A stretch of 64,000 bases of DNA, from positions 62,001 to 126,000 of the forward strand of contig JAROAZ010000014.1 of the NCBI GenBank assembly GCA_029432775.1, written 5' to 3'. The DNA is from Pontiellaceae bacterium B12227 (GTDB lineage Bacteria; Verrucomicrobiota; Kiritimatiellia; Kiritimatiellales; Pontiellaceae). The position numbers and the translations under genes were made by a program. This document shows, piece after piece, positions 43,561-51,627 of this stretch. The notes below the pieces were generated by a model. The model worked only from the letters and a program-made list of their open reading frames with translations. It was not told the origin of the DNA and searched no databases. The first letter of the stretch is position 1; each line of letters opens with the position of its first letter.

Positions 43561-43639
43561 AACAGAAGAGCACAAAGGGCCTAAAGAAATACGAATATCC
43601 TCCTGAGAGTGGACTTCGCGAACTTTGCGGCCTTCTGTT
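43561..43639. repeat. Intergenic quasi-palindrome built from AACAGAAG/CAAAG words
   Basis: Left arm 43561-43586 and right arm 43614-43639 match in inverted orientation at about 18 of 26 positions, with AACAGAAG exact at the ends. They sit between gnd paralog 2 and uxaC. The construction resembles the repeat at 2798-2869. Confidence 0.55.
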
Positions 43640-43672
43640 TTAAAATTGAATATGCATTACGGAGTACGAACA

Positions 43673-45079
43673 ATGAAAAAATTTATGGATGAGGATTTTC
43701 TCCTTCAAACGAAGACGGCGATCAAACTGTACCACGAGCATGCCAAAGACATGCCGATCTATGATTATCACTGCCATCTTCCGCCGCAGGAAGTGGCCGA
43801 AGATAAACAGTACGATAACATCGGCGAATGCTGGCTGGGTGGAGATCACTACAAGTGGCGCGGCATGCGCACCAACGGGGTGGATGAAAAATACTGTACG
43901 GGCGATGCCTCCTGGCGCGACAAGTTTCAGAAGTGGGCGGAGACTGTTCCGCAGACGCTGCGCAATCCGCTCTATCACTGGACGCACCTGGAGCTGCAGC
44001 GCTATTTCGGAATCGATACGTTGTTGAGTCCGGCCTCGGCCGACGCAATTTATGAGGAGTGCACCGCCAAGCTGCGGATGCCGGAATACAGCGCGAAAAA
44101 TCTGATGCGCAAAATGAATGTGAAGCTGGTCTGCACCACGGATGATCCGGTGGATGATCTCGGTTATCACAAGCAGATTGCCGGGCAGGGATTTGAGTGC
44201 AAAGTGCTGCCGACGTTCCGTCCGGATAAAGCGATGAATCTGTCAGATTCCAAGGCTTGGAAAAACTATATTGAAACGCTGGGAGGTAAATCCAACTGCA
44301 CGATCGGCAATCTGGATTCACTTCTGGAGGCCGTTGACCAGCGGCACGAATATTTTCATTCCGTCGGTTGCCGGCTCTCTGATCATGGCGTGGCTTATGT
44401 GCCGGATGCTCAGGCGGGGGCCGCAGAGCTGGAGTCGATTTTCCAAAAAGCGCTGGCGGGAGCGTCGATTCCGCTGGAGGATCGCGAGAAGTTTGAGGCG
44501 TGGTTCCTTTATGAAGTCGGCAAGATGAATCACAAGCGCGGATGGGTGCAGCAGTTCCATGTGGGCGTGTTCCGGAATAACAACAGCCGTCTGTTTAATC
44601 AGTTGGGACCGGATACAGGATTCGACTCGATTGCCGACTACCGCCAGGGGCCGGGCATGATTCGTCTGCTGGACCGTCTGGATTCATCGAACCAGCTTTC
44701 GAAAACGATTCTCTACAACATCAATCCGACGGATAACGAACTGTTTGCCACGATGATCGGTAACTATCAGGACGGCTCCTATCCGGGCAAGATGCAGTTT
44801 GGTTCCGGCTGGTGGTTCCTCGATCAGAAAGACGGCATGGAAAAGCAGATGAATGCACTGTCCCTGCTGGGATTGCTCAGCCGCTTTGTGGGCATGCTGA
44901 CCGACTCCCGCAGCTTCCTTTCTTATCCGCGCCACGAATATTTCCGCCGTATTCTCTGTAATCTGATCGGAAACGATGTGGAGAACGGCGAGATCCCGGC
45001 GGACATGGAACTGCTGGGGCAGATGGTGGAGAATATCTGCTTTAACAATGCCGAGGAATATTTCGGTATTGAGCTCTGA
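43673..45079 (+). CDS. uxaC: Glucuronate isomerase
   Basis: 468 residues, the usual length. MKKFMDEDFLLQTKTAIKLY and PIYDYHCHLPPQEVAED (metal-binding HCH) open the protein, and WRGMRTNGVDE and the later FHVGVFRNNNSRLFNQLGPDTGFDS segment are family signatures. It interconverts glucuronate/fructuronate and galacturonate/tagaturonate. The ATG at 43673 follows ACGGAG (43660-43664). The reductase uxuB, needed between this enzyme and UxuA, is not in the window. A perfect palindrome (44248) encodes SKAWK. Confidence 0.95.
   Translation: MKKFMDEDFLLQTKTAIKLYHEHAKDMPIYDYHCHLPPQEVAEDKQYDNIGECWLGGDHYKWRGMRTNGVDEKYCTGDASWRDKFQKWAETVPQTLRNPLYHWTHLELQRYFGIDTLLSPASADAIYEECTAKLRMPEYSAKNLMRKMNVKLVCTTDDPVDDLGYHKQIAGQGFECKVLPTFRPDKAMNLSDSKAWKNYIETLGGKSNCTIGNLDSLLEAVDQRHEYFHSVGCRLSDHGVAYVPDAQAGAAELESIFQKALAGASIPLEDREKFEAWFLYEVGKMNHKRGWVQQFHVGVFRNNNSRLFNQLGPDTGFDSIADYRQGPGMIRLLDRLDSSNQLSKTILYNINPTDNELFATMIGNYQDGSYPGKMQFGSGWWFLDQKDGMEKQMNALSLLGLLSRFVGMLTDSRSFLSYPRHEYFRRILCNLIGNDVENGEIPADMELLGQMVENICFNNAEEYFGIEL
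44248..44262. repeat. Dispersed palindrome, perfect copy
   Basis: TTCCAAGGCTTGGAA in uxaC, read in the S-K-A-W-K frame. Confidence 0.85.
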
Positions 45080-45080
45080 T

Positions 45081-45095
45081 TTCCAATGCTTGGAA
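45081..45095. repeat. Dispersed palindrome, perfect intergenic copy
   Basis: TTCCAATGCTTGGAA beginning one base after the uxaC stop codon. No T-tract follows. The remaining gap to 45227 is AT-rich and should hold the fucosidase promoter. Confidence 0.85.
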
Positions 45096-45227
45096 ACAGG
45101 CGTGTGACAGAATAAGACATAACTACAGCACCTGCGGATATAGACAGAATCCGTATAGTACCGGAAACTTACCCGTTATTAATTGGTTCATGGGCTTTAA
45201 GGCCCTGAGGAACCGCACGGGGTTAAA

Positions 45228-46706
45228 ATGAAGTTTTCGGGAATAGTCGGAGCCTTGGCCGTCATGGCGGTTACGGCAGGTGCAGAAAAGTATGAAGCAA
45301 ACTGGGAATCATTGCGGCAGTATGAATGTCCGCAGTGGTTTCAGGATGCGAAGTTCGGCATCTATGCGCACTGGGGCGTTTATTCCGCCTCTAAAGCGCC
45401 GGGCAATACCGACTGGTATGGCCGGAACATGTACTACGCCGGCCATCCGAATCATCAGTTTCATCTGAACACCTACGGCGATCTGGATGCGTTCGGCTAC
45501 AAAGATTTAGTTCCGCTGTTTACCGCTGAAAAATTCAATGTGGATGAGTGGGCGGACCTTTATGTGGAATCCGGTGCTCAGTTTGCCGGGCCGGTTGGGG
45601 AGCATGCGGATGGCTTTTCTATGTGGGATTCAAGGGTCAACCCCTGGAATGCTGTGGCCATGGGGCCGAAGCGCGACATTGTGGCGGAGATGGAAAAGGC
45701 AGTCCGGAAGCGCGGCCTGAAGTTTGTGGTCAGCATGCACCATTCCTGGCTATGGGGCTGGTTCCCGACCTGGCAGGAAGGGACCGATTGTGCGGACCCT
45801 GCGAATGCATCGTTTTACGGCCCGAAAATCCCTGCGGGTGCACGGGGCACAAAGGGGCCGAGGGGGCGAAAAACGGCTTATCCAATGCCGTCTCCCGAGT
45901 TTGAGCGCGTTTGGTTGGAGAAGGTGAAAGAAGTGGTGTCGGGCTATTCGCCGGACCTGCTCTGGTTTGATAACCGCATGCAGATTCTTTCGGAAGGCGT
46001 CCGTGCGGAAATGGCTGCTTTCTATTACAACCATGCTGCAGCCCGTCAGCAGGAAGCTGTTCTAACCTTTAAGCGCCCGGACATGCCGTTGGGCACCGGC
46101 ACCATCGATCTGGAGCGTGCGCGCATGCCCGACATCTATCCGGACCCGTGGCTGACAGACACATCGGTTTCGCGCTCCAGCTGGTCGTGGACATCGGACC
46201 TGGAGTGCTATTCCACCGATCGGCTGATTGATGACTTGGTGGACATTGTCAGTAAGAACGGATGTCTGCTGCTGAACATTGCGCCGCATCCGAACGGAAC
46301 CATCCCGCAGGAGCAGCAGGATCGGTTGCGGGGCATGGGGAAATGGCTCCGGCTGAATGGTGAAGCCATCTACAAGAGCCGCCCGTGGATCATCTATGGC
46401 GAAGGGCCGAGCAAAACCGCCACGGGGCATTTGGCCGATAAACATTTCGACGGATTCGGCGATCAGGACATTCGGTTTACCACGCGCGACGGGCAGCTCT
46501 ATGCCATTGCGCTGGGGTGGCCGGAATCCGGTGTGCTGCCGATCTATTCGCTGGGGCTGGCGAGTTATAATGCGCCGGTAACCGATCTGCAGTTGATTGG
46601 TCATAAGGGGAAGCTGAAATGGAAGCAGACGCAGGACGCGTTGGAAATTCAGCTGCCGGAAACCAGGCCGTGCGAAAATGCATTTGTATTCAGAGTCATG
46701 CGATAG
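45228..46706 (+). CDS. Secreted GH29 alpha-L-fucosidase
   Basis: 492 residues with a signal peptide ([19 protein letters not shown]). [50 protein letters not shown] and the nucleophile-bearing [10 protein letters not shown] are GH29 hallmarks, followed by the [19 protein letters not shown] end of the barrel and a C-terminal beta domain. It removes terminal alpha-L-fucose from glycans such as fucoidan-like algal polysaccharides or mucin. Together with the sulfatases it fits breakdown of sulfated fucans. It follows the uronate genes on the same strand but with a 148-base gap. Confidence 0.95.
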   Translation: MKFSGIVGALAVMAVTAGAEKYEANWESLRQYECPQWFQDAKFGIYAHWGVYSASKAPGNTDWYGRNMYYAGHPNHQFHLNTYGDLDAFGYKDLVPLFTAEKFNVDEWADLYVESGAQFAGPVGEHADGFSMWDSRVNPWNAVAMGPKRDIVAEMEKAVRKRGLKFVVSMHHSWLWGWFPTWQEGTDCADPANASFYGPKIPAGARGTKGPRGRKTAYPMPSPEFERVWLEKVKEVVSGYSPDLLWFDNRMQILSEGVRAEMAAFYYNHAAARQQEAVLTFKRPDMPLGTGTIDLERARMPDIYPDPWLTDTSVSRSSWSWTSDLECYSTDRLIDDLVDIVSKNGCLLLNIAPHPNGTIPQEQQDRLRGMGKWLRLNGEAIYKSRPWIIYGEGPSKTATGHLADKHFDGFGDQDIRFTTRDGQLYAIALGWPESGVLPIYSLGLASYNAPVTDLQLIGHKGKLKWKQTQDALEIQLPETRPCENAFVFRVMR

Positions 46707-46732
46707 CAACTAATCAGGAAAAGGATAGACCA

Positions 46733-47770
46733 ATGAATCATATTGAACGCTTTATATCGACGATCGAACGCAAGCCGGTGGACCGTCCGGCCACCTGGTT
46801 GGGGCTGCCGACCGTTGCGGCCTACGACGAGCTTTTCAGTTATTTCGGGGTGAGCAATGTGCTGGAGCTGAGCTTGAAACTGGACGACGACGTCATTCCG
46901 ATTGAAATGCCGTACCATTCGCCGTCGGCCGATGCCATCCATATGGCGCTCGATTTTTCCAACCATGGGAAACTCGATAACGAGGAGCGCACGCTCGGTG
47001 AGCACGGCTTTTTTGAAGGCGTGGAAGATCCCGCGCGCATCGACGATTTTGACTGGCCGGACCCTTCGAAATATATCGATCCGGACCTCTGCCGTAAGAT
47101 GGTGGATGAGCTGCCGGATGACCGCGCCATTATGGGCATTCTCTGGTCTTCCCATTTTCAGGACACCAATGCGGCGTTCGGTATGGAAGAGGCCATGATG
47201 ATGATGTACGACTCGCCGGAAATGTATCACGCCGTCATCAATCGCTGCACCGACTTCTATTTTGAAGCCAACAGGATTTTCTATGAAGCCGTCGCCGAAC
47301 GGATTCATGCCGTGCTGATTGGAAATGACATGGGCAGTCAGCAGGGGCTGATGGTTTCGCCGGAGCTGCTGCATGAATTTGTGACGCCCTGCAATATCCG
47401 GCTGATCGAGCAGGCGAAATCCTATGGCCTGAAAGTGGTTTATCATTCCTGCGGGGCCGTCTCGAATATCATCCCCGACCTGATCGACAGCGGAGTGGAT
47501 GTGATTCATCCCATCCAGGCGCTGGCCGCCGGCATGGAACCGCAGGGGCTGAAGGATACATTCGGCGAACGGGTGTCATTCTGCGGTGGAGTGGATGCGC
47601 AGAACCTGTTGGTGAACGGTACGCCCGAAGAGGTGGCGGCCAAGGTGAACGAACTCAAATCCATCTTCCCGACCGGCCTGATTATTTCTCCAAGCCACGA
47701 AGCCATTCTACCGGACATTCCGCCAGCCAATATTGAAGCACTGCTGAGCGCTGCAAAGGAAGACGGCTGA
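46733..47770 (+). CDS. Uroporphyrinogen decarboxylase (URO-D) family protein
   Basis: 345 residues. MNHIERFISTIERKPVDRPATWLGLP and GLKVVYHSCGAVSNIIPDLIDSGVDVIHPIQ mark the URO-D/MtaA fold. GNDMGSQQGLMVSPELLHEFVTP is characteristic of the broad non-heme subgroup seen in sugar clusters of Lentisphaerota and Kiritimatiellota. True HemE function is unlikely given the context and missing N-terminal RQAGR motif. A methyl-transfer or demethylation role on a sugar-derived methyl group is possible but not shown. The ATG at 46733 follows AGGAAAAGG, 26 bases after the fucosidase, so the two are probably co-transcribed. Confidence 0.85.
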   Translation: MNHIERFISTIERKPVDRPATWLGLPTVAAYDELFSYFGVSNVLELSLKLDDDVIPIEMPYHSPSADAIHMALDFSNHGKLDNEERTLGEHGFFEGVEDPARIDDFDWPDPSKYIDPDLCRKMVDELPDDRAIMGILWSSHFQDTNAAFGMEEAMMMMYDSPEMYHAVINRCTDFYFEANRIFYEAVAERIHAVLIGNDMGSQQGLMVSPELLHEFVTPCNIRLIEQAKSYGLKVVYHSCGAVSNIIPDLIDSGVDVIHPIQALAAGMEPQGLKDTFGERVSFCGGVDAQNLLVNGTPEEVAAKVNELKSIFPTGLIISPSHEAILPDIPPANIEALLSAAKEDG

Positions 47771-47773
47771 ATT

Positions 47774-48070
47774 CTAGTCCTTTGGGTCTTGGCCTGGCGG
47801 GCCGTCCTGTTTTTCCTTGTGAAACCGGGCACGCATCTGCGTGCCTTTTTTATGAACAAAGTCCGCGGTTTTCGGAAAGCGGTGTTCCAGCCATGCCTTG
47901 ATTCGTCCAAACAGTGGAATTTCGTCGGCCAGCAGATAGACCCCGATCAGAACGGTCAGAATGCCCTGTCCCGGCGTGATAAACATAATCAGCCCGGCCA
48001 CAATACAAAACCAGCCCGCCAGATGCTTCAGGACGAGTTTCGTATGTTTGTTCCAGATCAGTCGTTTCAT
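47774..48070 (-). CDS. Small PGPGW-type membrane protein
   Basis: 98 residues. A basic start (MKRLIWNKHTKLVLKHLAGW) is followed by two short helices (FCIVAGLIMFITPGQGILTVLIGVYLLADEIP region), which resemble the putative transmembrane PGPGW family, and a lysine/arginine-rich tail. The role is unknown. It converges with the URO-D gene 3 bases away. Confidence 0.75.
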   Translation of the reverse strand: MKRLIWNKHTKLVLKHLAGWFCIVAGLIMFITPGQGILTVLIGVYLLADEIPLFGRIKAWLEHRFPKTADFVHKKGTQMRARFHKEKQDGPPGQDPKD

Positions 48071-48109
48071 GGAGTGATGAACCTTCGATTCGGGTCAGTA
48101 TAAAACCGG

Positions 48110-48164
48110 GATTAAGATTAAGAGAAGGATTAAGATCAGGAACTCATCCTTCTTAATCCTAATC
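48110..48164. repeat. Intergenic quasi-palindrome built from GATTAAG/AATCCT words
   Basis: Left arm 48110-48130 and right arm 48146-48164 pair almost fully apart from a 2-base bulge and one mismatch. Further AATCCTAATC words continue to 48185. The remaining gap up to 48333 holds no gene that I can support. Confidence 0.65.
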
Positions 48165-48333
48165 GTACTCATAATCCTAATCCTCTAACGGGAAGTTGAC
48201 GCCGAAGGCGGCCCCAAAAAAGAAAAACCACGGATTGTGAAGTATGACCTGACCTCGTGGCCCCAAGTGTCACACTTCCTTACCGGTTCCGCCAAAGGGG
48301 GGTGGCGTTGCCCGGTAATTCCGTGGTTTAGGG

Positions 48334-50094
48334 TCATAGACTCTCTAATTCTTCCCAGCGTTCAAAACTTTTTTCCAATTCGTGCGGAATGGCTTCCGCA
48401 CGGGCCGTTGCTTCCTGAATTTCGGCGGGCGGTTTCTGGTAGAATGCCGGGTCAGACATCGCCGTATGCAGGGCTTCCTGCTCCTCTTCCAGTTCTTCAA
48501 TCAGCTTCGGCAGTTTCTTCAGCTCTTCCCGTTCTTTATTGCTCAGCTTACGGGTGACTTTCTTTTTCTCGGCCGGTTTTTGACTTTCGACCTTCGACGT
48601 TTCGACGTTGGACCGCTGTTCCAACCAATCATCATAGCCTCCTGGATATTCGCCGATGCGGCCTTCGCCTTCGAAGACCATGGTGCTGGTGACCACATTG
48701 TTCAGGAACGACCGGTCATGGCTTACCAGCAGCAGGGTGCCCTCATAAGCCGCCAGCAGCTCTTCCAGCAGCTCCAGTGTTTCCACGTCCAGATCGTTGG
48801 TCGGTTCGTCGAGCACCAGCACGTTGGACGCGCGGGTGAAAAGTTTGGCCAGCAGCAGTCGGTTGCGCTCCCCGCCGGAAAGAATGGACACCGGCGACCG
48901 TGCGCGGTCGGGTGAAAAGAGAAAATCCTGCAGATAGCCGAGCACGTGCTTTTTCACGCCGCCGATCGCGATATATTCATCGGCCGAAATATTTTCCGCC
49001 ACGCTCTTCGATTCGTCGAGTGCTTCGCGGTGCTGGTCGAAGTAGGCCACTTCCAGTTTGGTTCCGTGGTCCACGGTTCCAACCTTTGGAACCAGTCCGC
49101 CCAGCAGCAGCTTGATCAGGGTGGATTTCCCGCAGCCGTTCGGACCGATGATCCCGATCTTATCGCCGCGCATGATTTCCACGTTCATATTTTCAATGAT
49201 GGGGAGTCCGTCGTAGTCGTAGGAAAGGTTTTTTCCGGTAATCACCTTGCGGCCGGAAACGCCGGCTTCGACGGCCTTCATGGCAACGGTGCCCGAGCGC
49301 TCGCGGCGCTGACTGCGTTCGTTGCGCATTTTTTCCAGCTCGCGCACCCGGCCTTCGTTGCGGGTACGGCGGGCTTTGATGCCCTTGCGGATCCAGACTT
49401 CCTCCTGCGCCAGCTTTTTATCGAACTGGGCCCACTGTTCCGCCTCGCCGTCGAGCAGGGCCTGTTTGCGCTGGAGGTAGGTGTCGTAGTCGCACGCCCA
49501 CGAATGCAGATTCCCGCGGTCGAGTTCCAGAATGCGGGTGGCGAGCTTACGGAGGAAGGCACGGTCATGCGTCACGAAAAAGAGGGTGCCTTTATAGCGC
49601 TGCAGAAAGTTTTCCAACCATTGGATCGATTCAATGTCGAGGTGGTTGGTCGGTTCGTCCAGTACCAGAATATCCGGTTCACTCACCAGCGCCTGGGCCA
49701 GAAGAGCGCGGCGCTTCTGTCCGCCCGAGAGTTCGTTGAACTTCAGGTCGTTTTCAAGCGAGACCAGTGAAACGGCTTTGTCGACCGCCTGATGCGAGCT
49801 GTAGTCGTCGTGCGGGTCTTCCAATCCTTGGAAGGTCAGCTCCTCAACCGTCAGCGTGATATCGTTGGGCACATTCTGCCGCAGGCGGCGGACCTTCAGG
49901 CCGGGCTGGCGGATCAGTTCGCCGTCATCCGGCTCAATATCGCCATTCACGATTTTAAGCAGGGTGGATTTGCCCTCGCCGTTCCGCCCGACCAGGCAGA
50001 TACGCTCGCCGCGCTCGATCTGCAATGTTGCATCGTTCAGCAGCGGTGCCGAACCATAGGCTTTCGAAATATTCTGTAAACTGAGTAGGGCCAT
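48334..50094 (-). CDS. uup: ABC-F family ATPase (Uup type)
   Basis: 586 residues with two ABC domains: Walker A GRNGEGKST near 36-44 and GPNGCGKST near 318; signatures LSGGQKRR and LSGGERNR; Walker B LVLDEPTNHLD and LVLDEPTNDLD. There are no membrane helices. A linker of charged helices (about 225-290) separates the domains and a C-terminal coiled coil (about 510-586, lysine/glutamate-rich) is typical of Uup. ABC-F proteins act on the ribosome or, for Uup, on branched DNA and ribosome assembly. Palindromes at 49077, 49612 and 49819 encode VPKVGT, IQWLEN and FQGLED. Confidence 0.93.
   Translation of the reverse strand: MALLSLQNISKAYGSAPLLNDATLQIERGERICLVGRNGEGKSTLLKIVNGDIEPDDGELIRQPGLKVRRLRQNVPNDITLTVEELTFQGLEDPHDDYSSHQAVDKAVSLVSLENDLKFNELSGGQKRRALLAQALVSEPDILVLDEPTNHLDIESIQWLENFLQRYKGTLFFVTHDRAFLRKLATRILELDRGNLHSWACDYDTYLQRKQALLDGEAEQWAQFDKKLAQEEVWIRKGIKARRTRNEGRVRELEKMRNERSQRRERSGTVAMKAVEAGVSGRKVITGKNLSYDYDGLPIIENMNVEIMRGDKIGIIGPNGCGKSTLIKLLLGGLVPKVGTVDHGTKLEVAYFDQHREALDESKSVAENISADEYIAIGGVKKHVLGYLQDFLFSPDRARSPVSILSGGERNRLLLAKLFTRASNVLVLDEPTNDLDVETLELLEELLAAYEGTLLLVSHDRSFLNNVVTSTMVFEGEGRIGEYPGGYDDWLEQRSNVETSKVESQKPAEKKKVTRKLSNKEREELKKLPKLIEELEEEQEALHTAMSDPAFYQKPPAEIQEATARAEAIPHELEKSFERWEELESL
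49077..49091. repeat. Dispersed palindrome, perfect copy
   Basis: TTCCAACCTTTGGAA in uup, read as VPKVGT on the minus strand. Confidence 0.85.
49819..49833. repeat. Dispersed palindrome, perfect copy
   Basis: TTCCAATCCTTGGAA in uup, read as FQGLED on the minus strand. Confidence 0.85.
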
Positions 50095-50104
50095 ATTTTC
50101 GATC

Positions 50105-50187
50105 GTTATCGGTTAATCGTTAATCGTTATTGGGGCGCGATCTGGCGCACGGGAAATCCTGCAAACGAATAACCATTAACCAATAAC
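50105..50187. repeat. Intergenic quasi-palindrome built from GTTAATCG words
   Basis: 24-base arms 50105-50128 and 50164-50187 match in inverted orientation at 21 of 24 positions, with a 35-base loop. The left arm itself is a drifting 7-mer tandem repeat (TTAATCG). It fills most of the gap upstream of uup. Confidence 0.7.
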
Positions 50188-50225
50188 TGCCTCTGCATTG
50201 CAGAAGACCGCGCATTTTCCAGATT

Positions 50226-50240
50226 TTCCAATGGTTGGAA
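50226..50240. repeat. Dispersed palindrome, perfect intergenic copy
   Basis: TTCCAATGGTTGGAA, 63 bases upstream of the ThuA-ankyrin start, in the divergent region with uup. Confidence 0.85.
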
Positions 50241-50302
50241 AGAAGAATTGCGGGATTGGCGGAGGATTCTATAATGCCCGCATTTAAGAAAAGGACCGGA
50301 AG

Positions 50303-51613
50303 ATGAAGATGCGACTGTTGCTGATGGGTTTGGTTTGTGCGGGTGCGGTCTGGGCGAACGGACCGAAACAGGTATTGATTGTTGCCGGAAAAGCCAGCCA
50401 TGGACCGGGTGAGCACGAGTTTCCGGCGGCGGCGGAACTTCTCGCCAAGGCGCTCAATGAGTCCGGTGAGGACCTCAACGCAACGGTGTGCGCCGAAAAA
50501 TGGCCGGAGAGCAGTGCGCTGCAGAATCTGGATGCGTTGGTGCTCCATTGCGATGGAAATGCCGATCATCTGGCTCTGGGGCATGAGGGCGCGCTGCTGA
50601 AACTTTCCAACGAAGGCGTCGGTCTGGTGGTGCTGCATTATGCGCTCGACGGAACCGAAGGCCTGCTGGATGAAACGCTGATGAAAATCGTCGGCGGATA
50701 TTATCACGATAAAGAATCGCTCAACCCGCTCTGGACTATGAAGGGCCCGTTCTTTGCCGCCAACCACCCGGTTACCCGCGGGGTGAAACCCTATGAGCTG
50801 AAGGACGAATGGTACTACAATCTGCGCCTTGGCGATGTGAAGCCCGTCATGATGGCGAAACCGCCGGAAGAGGAACAGGTGCATACGCTGGCGTGGACCT
50901 TTGGTAAAAATGCTTTCGGTTTTACCGGCGGGCATTATCTCAGCAGCTGGGGAAAGCCCGATTTCCGTAAGCTGGTGCTCAACGCCATCGTCTGGTCCGC
51001 CGGGCTGGAAGTTCCAATGTCTGGAATTGAATCGGCCGATCCGATTGTAACCAAAAATAAAACGATGCTGCATGCCATCGCCAAGGGCGATCCGGTTGAT
51101 CTGGAAAACCACATTCTGCTCGGAGCGGATGTGAACGAAAAGAATAAGCAGGGCTGGACGCCGCTGCACTTCGCCACCGTGCGGGGCAAAACCGACTGCG
51201 CCGAAGTGCTGGTCGCAAAAGGGGCGAGTCTCGACGAACGAACCGGCACGCTGAAATCGCCGCTGCACTTTGCGGCCGATCGCGGCTATCTGGAAATTGC
51301 CAAACTGTTGGTCGAAAGCGGGGCGGATCTGACCGCCAAAGACGACGAAGGCTGGACCCCGCTGCACTATGCCGCCGAAAAAGACAAAGTGGACGTCGCT
51401 ACCTATTTCATCGAACAGGGCGCCGAGGTGAATGCCATCAGCACCCGCGGCGGAACGCCGCTGATCGAAGCCGCCGCCTCCGCCAGTCCGGAAATGGTCA
51501 AGATGCTGCTCAACAGCGGCGCCGACAAACATATACAAGCCACCAATGGAAAAACGGCCCTCGACTATGCCATCGAACTCGGCAACCAATCGGCCGAAGC
51601 GCTGCTGAAGTAA
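50303..51613 (+). CDS. Secreted ThuA-domain protein with C-terminal ankyrin repeats
   Basis: 436 residues. A signal peptide (MKMRLLLMGLVCAGAVWA) is followed by a ThuA-like domain (about 22-235; VLIVAGKASHGPGEHEF, LVVLHYALDG, HPVTRGVKPYELKDEWYY), a class I glutamine-amidotransferase-like fold often linked to sugar metabolism. Residues about 250-436 form five ankyrin repeats (GWTPLHFATVRGKTDCAEVLV, SPLHFAADRGYLEIAKLLVESGA, GWTPLHYAAEKDK and others). Such a fusion is unusual; the ankyrins suggest a protein partner. AAGGACC precedes the ATG; a second ATG two codons on is possible. recQ follows 14 bases later. Confidence 0.9.
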   Translation: MKMRLLLMGLVCAGAVWANGPKQVLIVAGKASHGPGEHEFPAAAELLAKALNESGEDLNATVCAEKWPESSALQNLDALVLHCDGNADHLALGHEGALLKLSNEGVGLVVLHYALDGTEGLLDETLMKIVGGYYHDKESLNPLWTMKGPFFAANHPVTRGVKPYELKDEWYYNLRLGDVKPVMMAKPPEEEQVHTLAWTFGKNAFGFTGGHYLSSWGKPDFRKLVLNAIVWSAGLEVPMSGIESADPIVTKNKTMLHAIAKGDPVDLENHILLGADVNEKNKQGWTPLHFATVRGKTDCAEVLVAKGASLDERTGTLKSPLHFAADRGYLEIAKLLVESGADLTAKDDEGWTPLHYAAEKDKVDVATYFIEQGAEVNAISTRGGTPLIEAAASASPEMVKMLLNSGADKHIQATNGKTALDYAIELGNQSAEALLK

Positions 51614-51627
51614 GAGGGAAGTAACGT

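Noticed and set aside
45081..45095. Dispersed palindromes as intrinsic terminators
   Set aside because: Stems are only 6-7 bp, usually without a T-tract, and most copies lie inside genes.
46733..47770. Authentic HemE (heme synthesis)
   Set aside because: The N-terminal RQAGR-type active-site motif is missing and the context is sugar degradation.
48237..48557. Plus-strand frame of 106 codons overlapping the end of uup
   Set aside because: Most of it is antisense to the conserved uup coiled-coil region and it lacks an SD.
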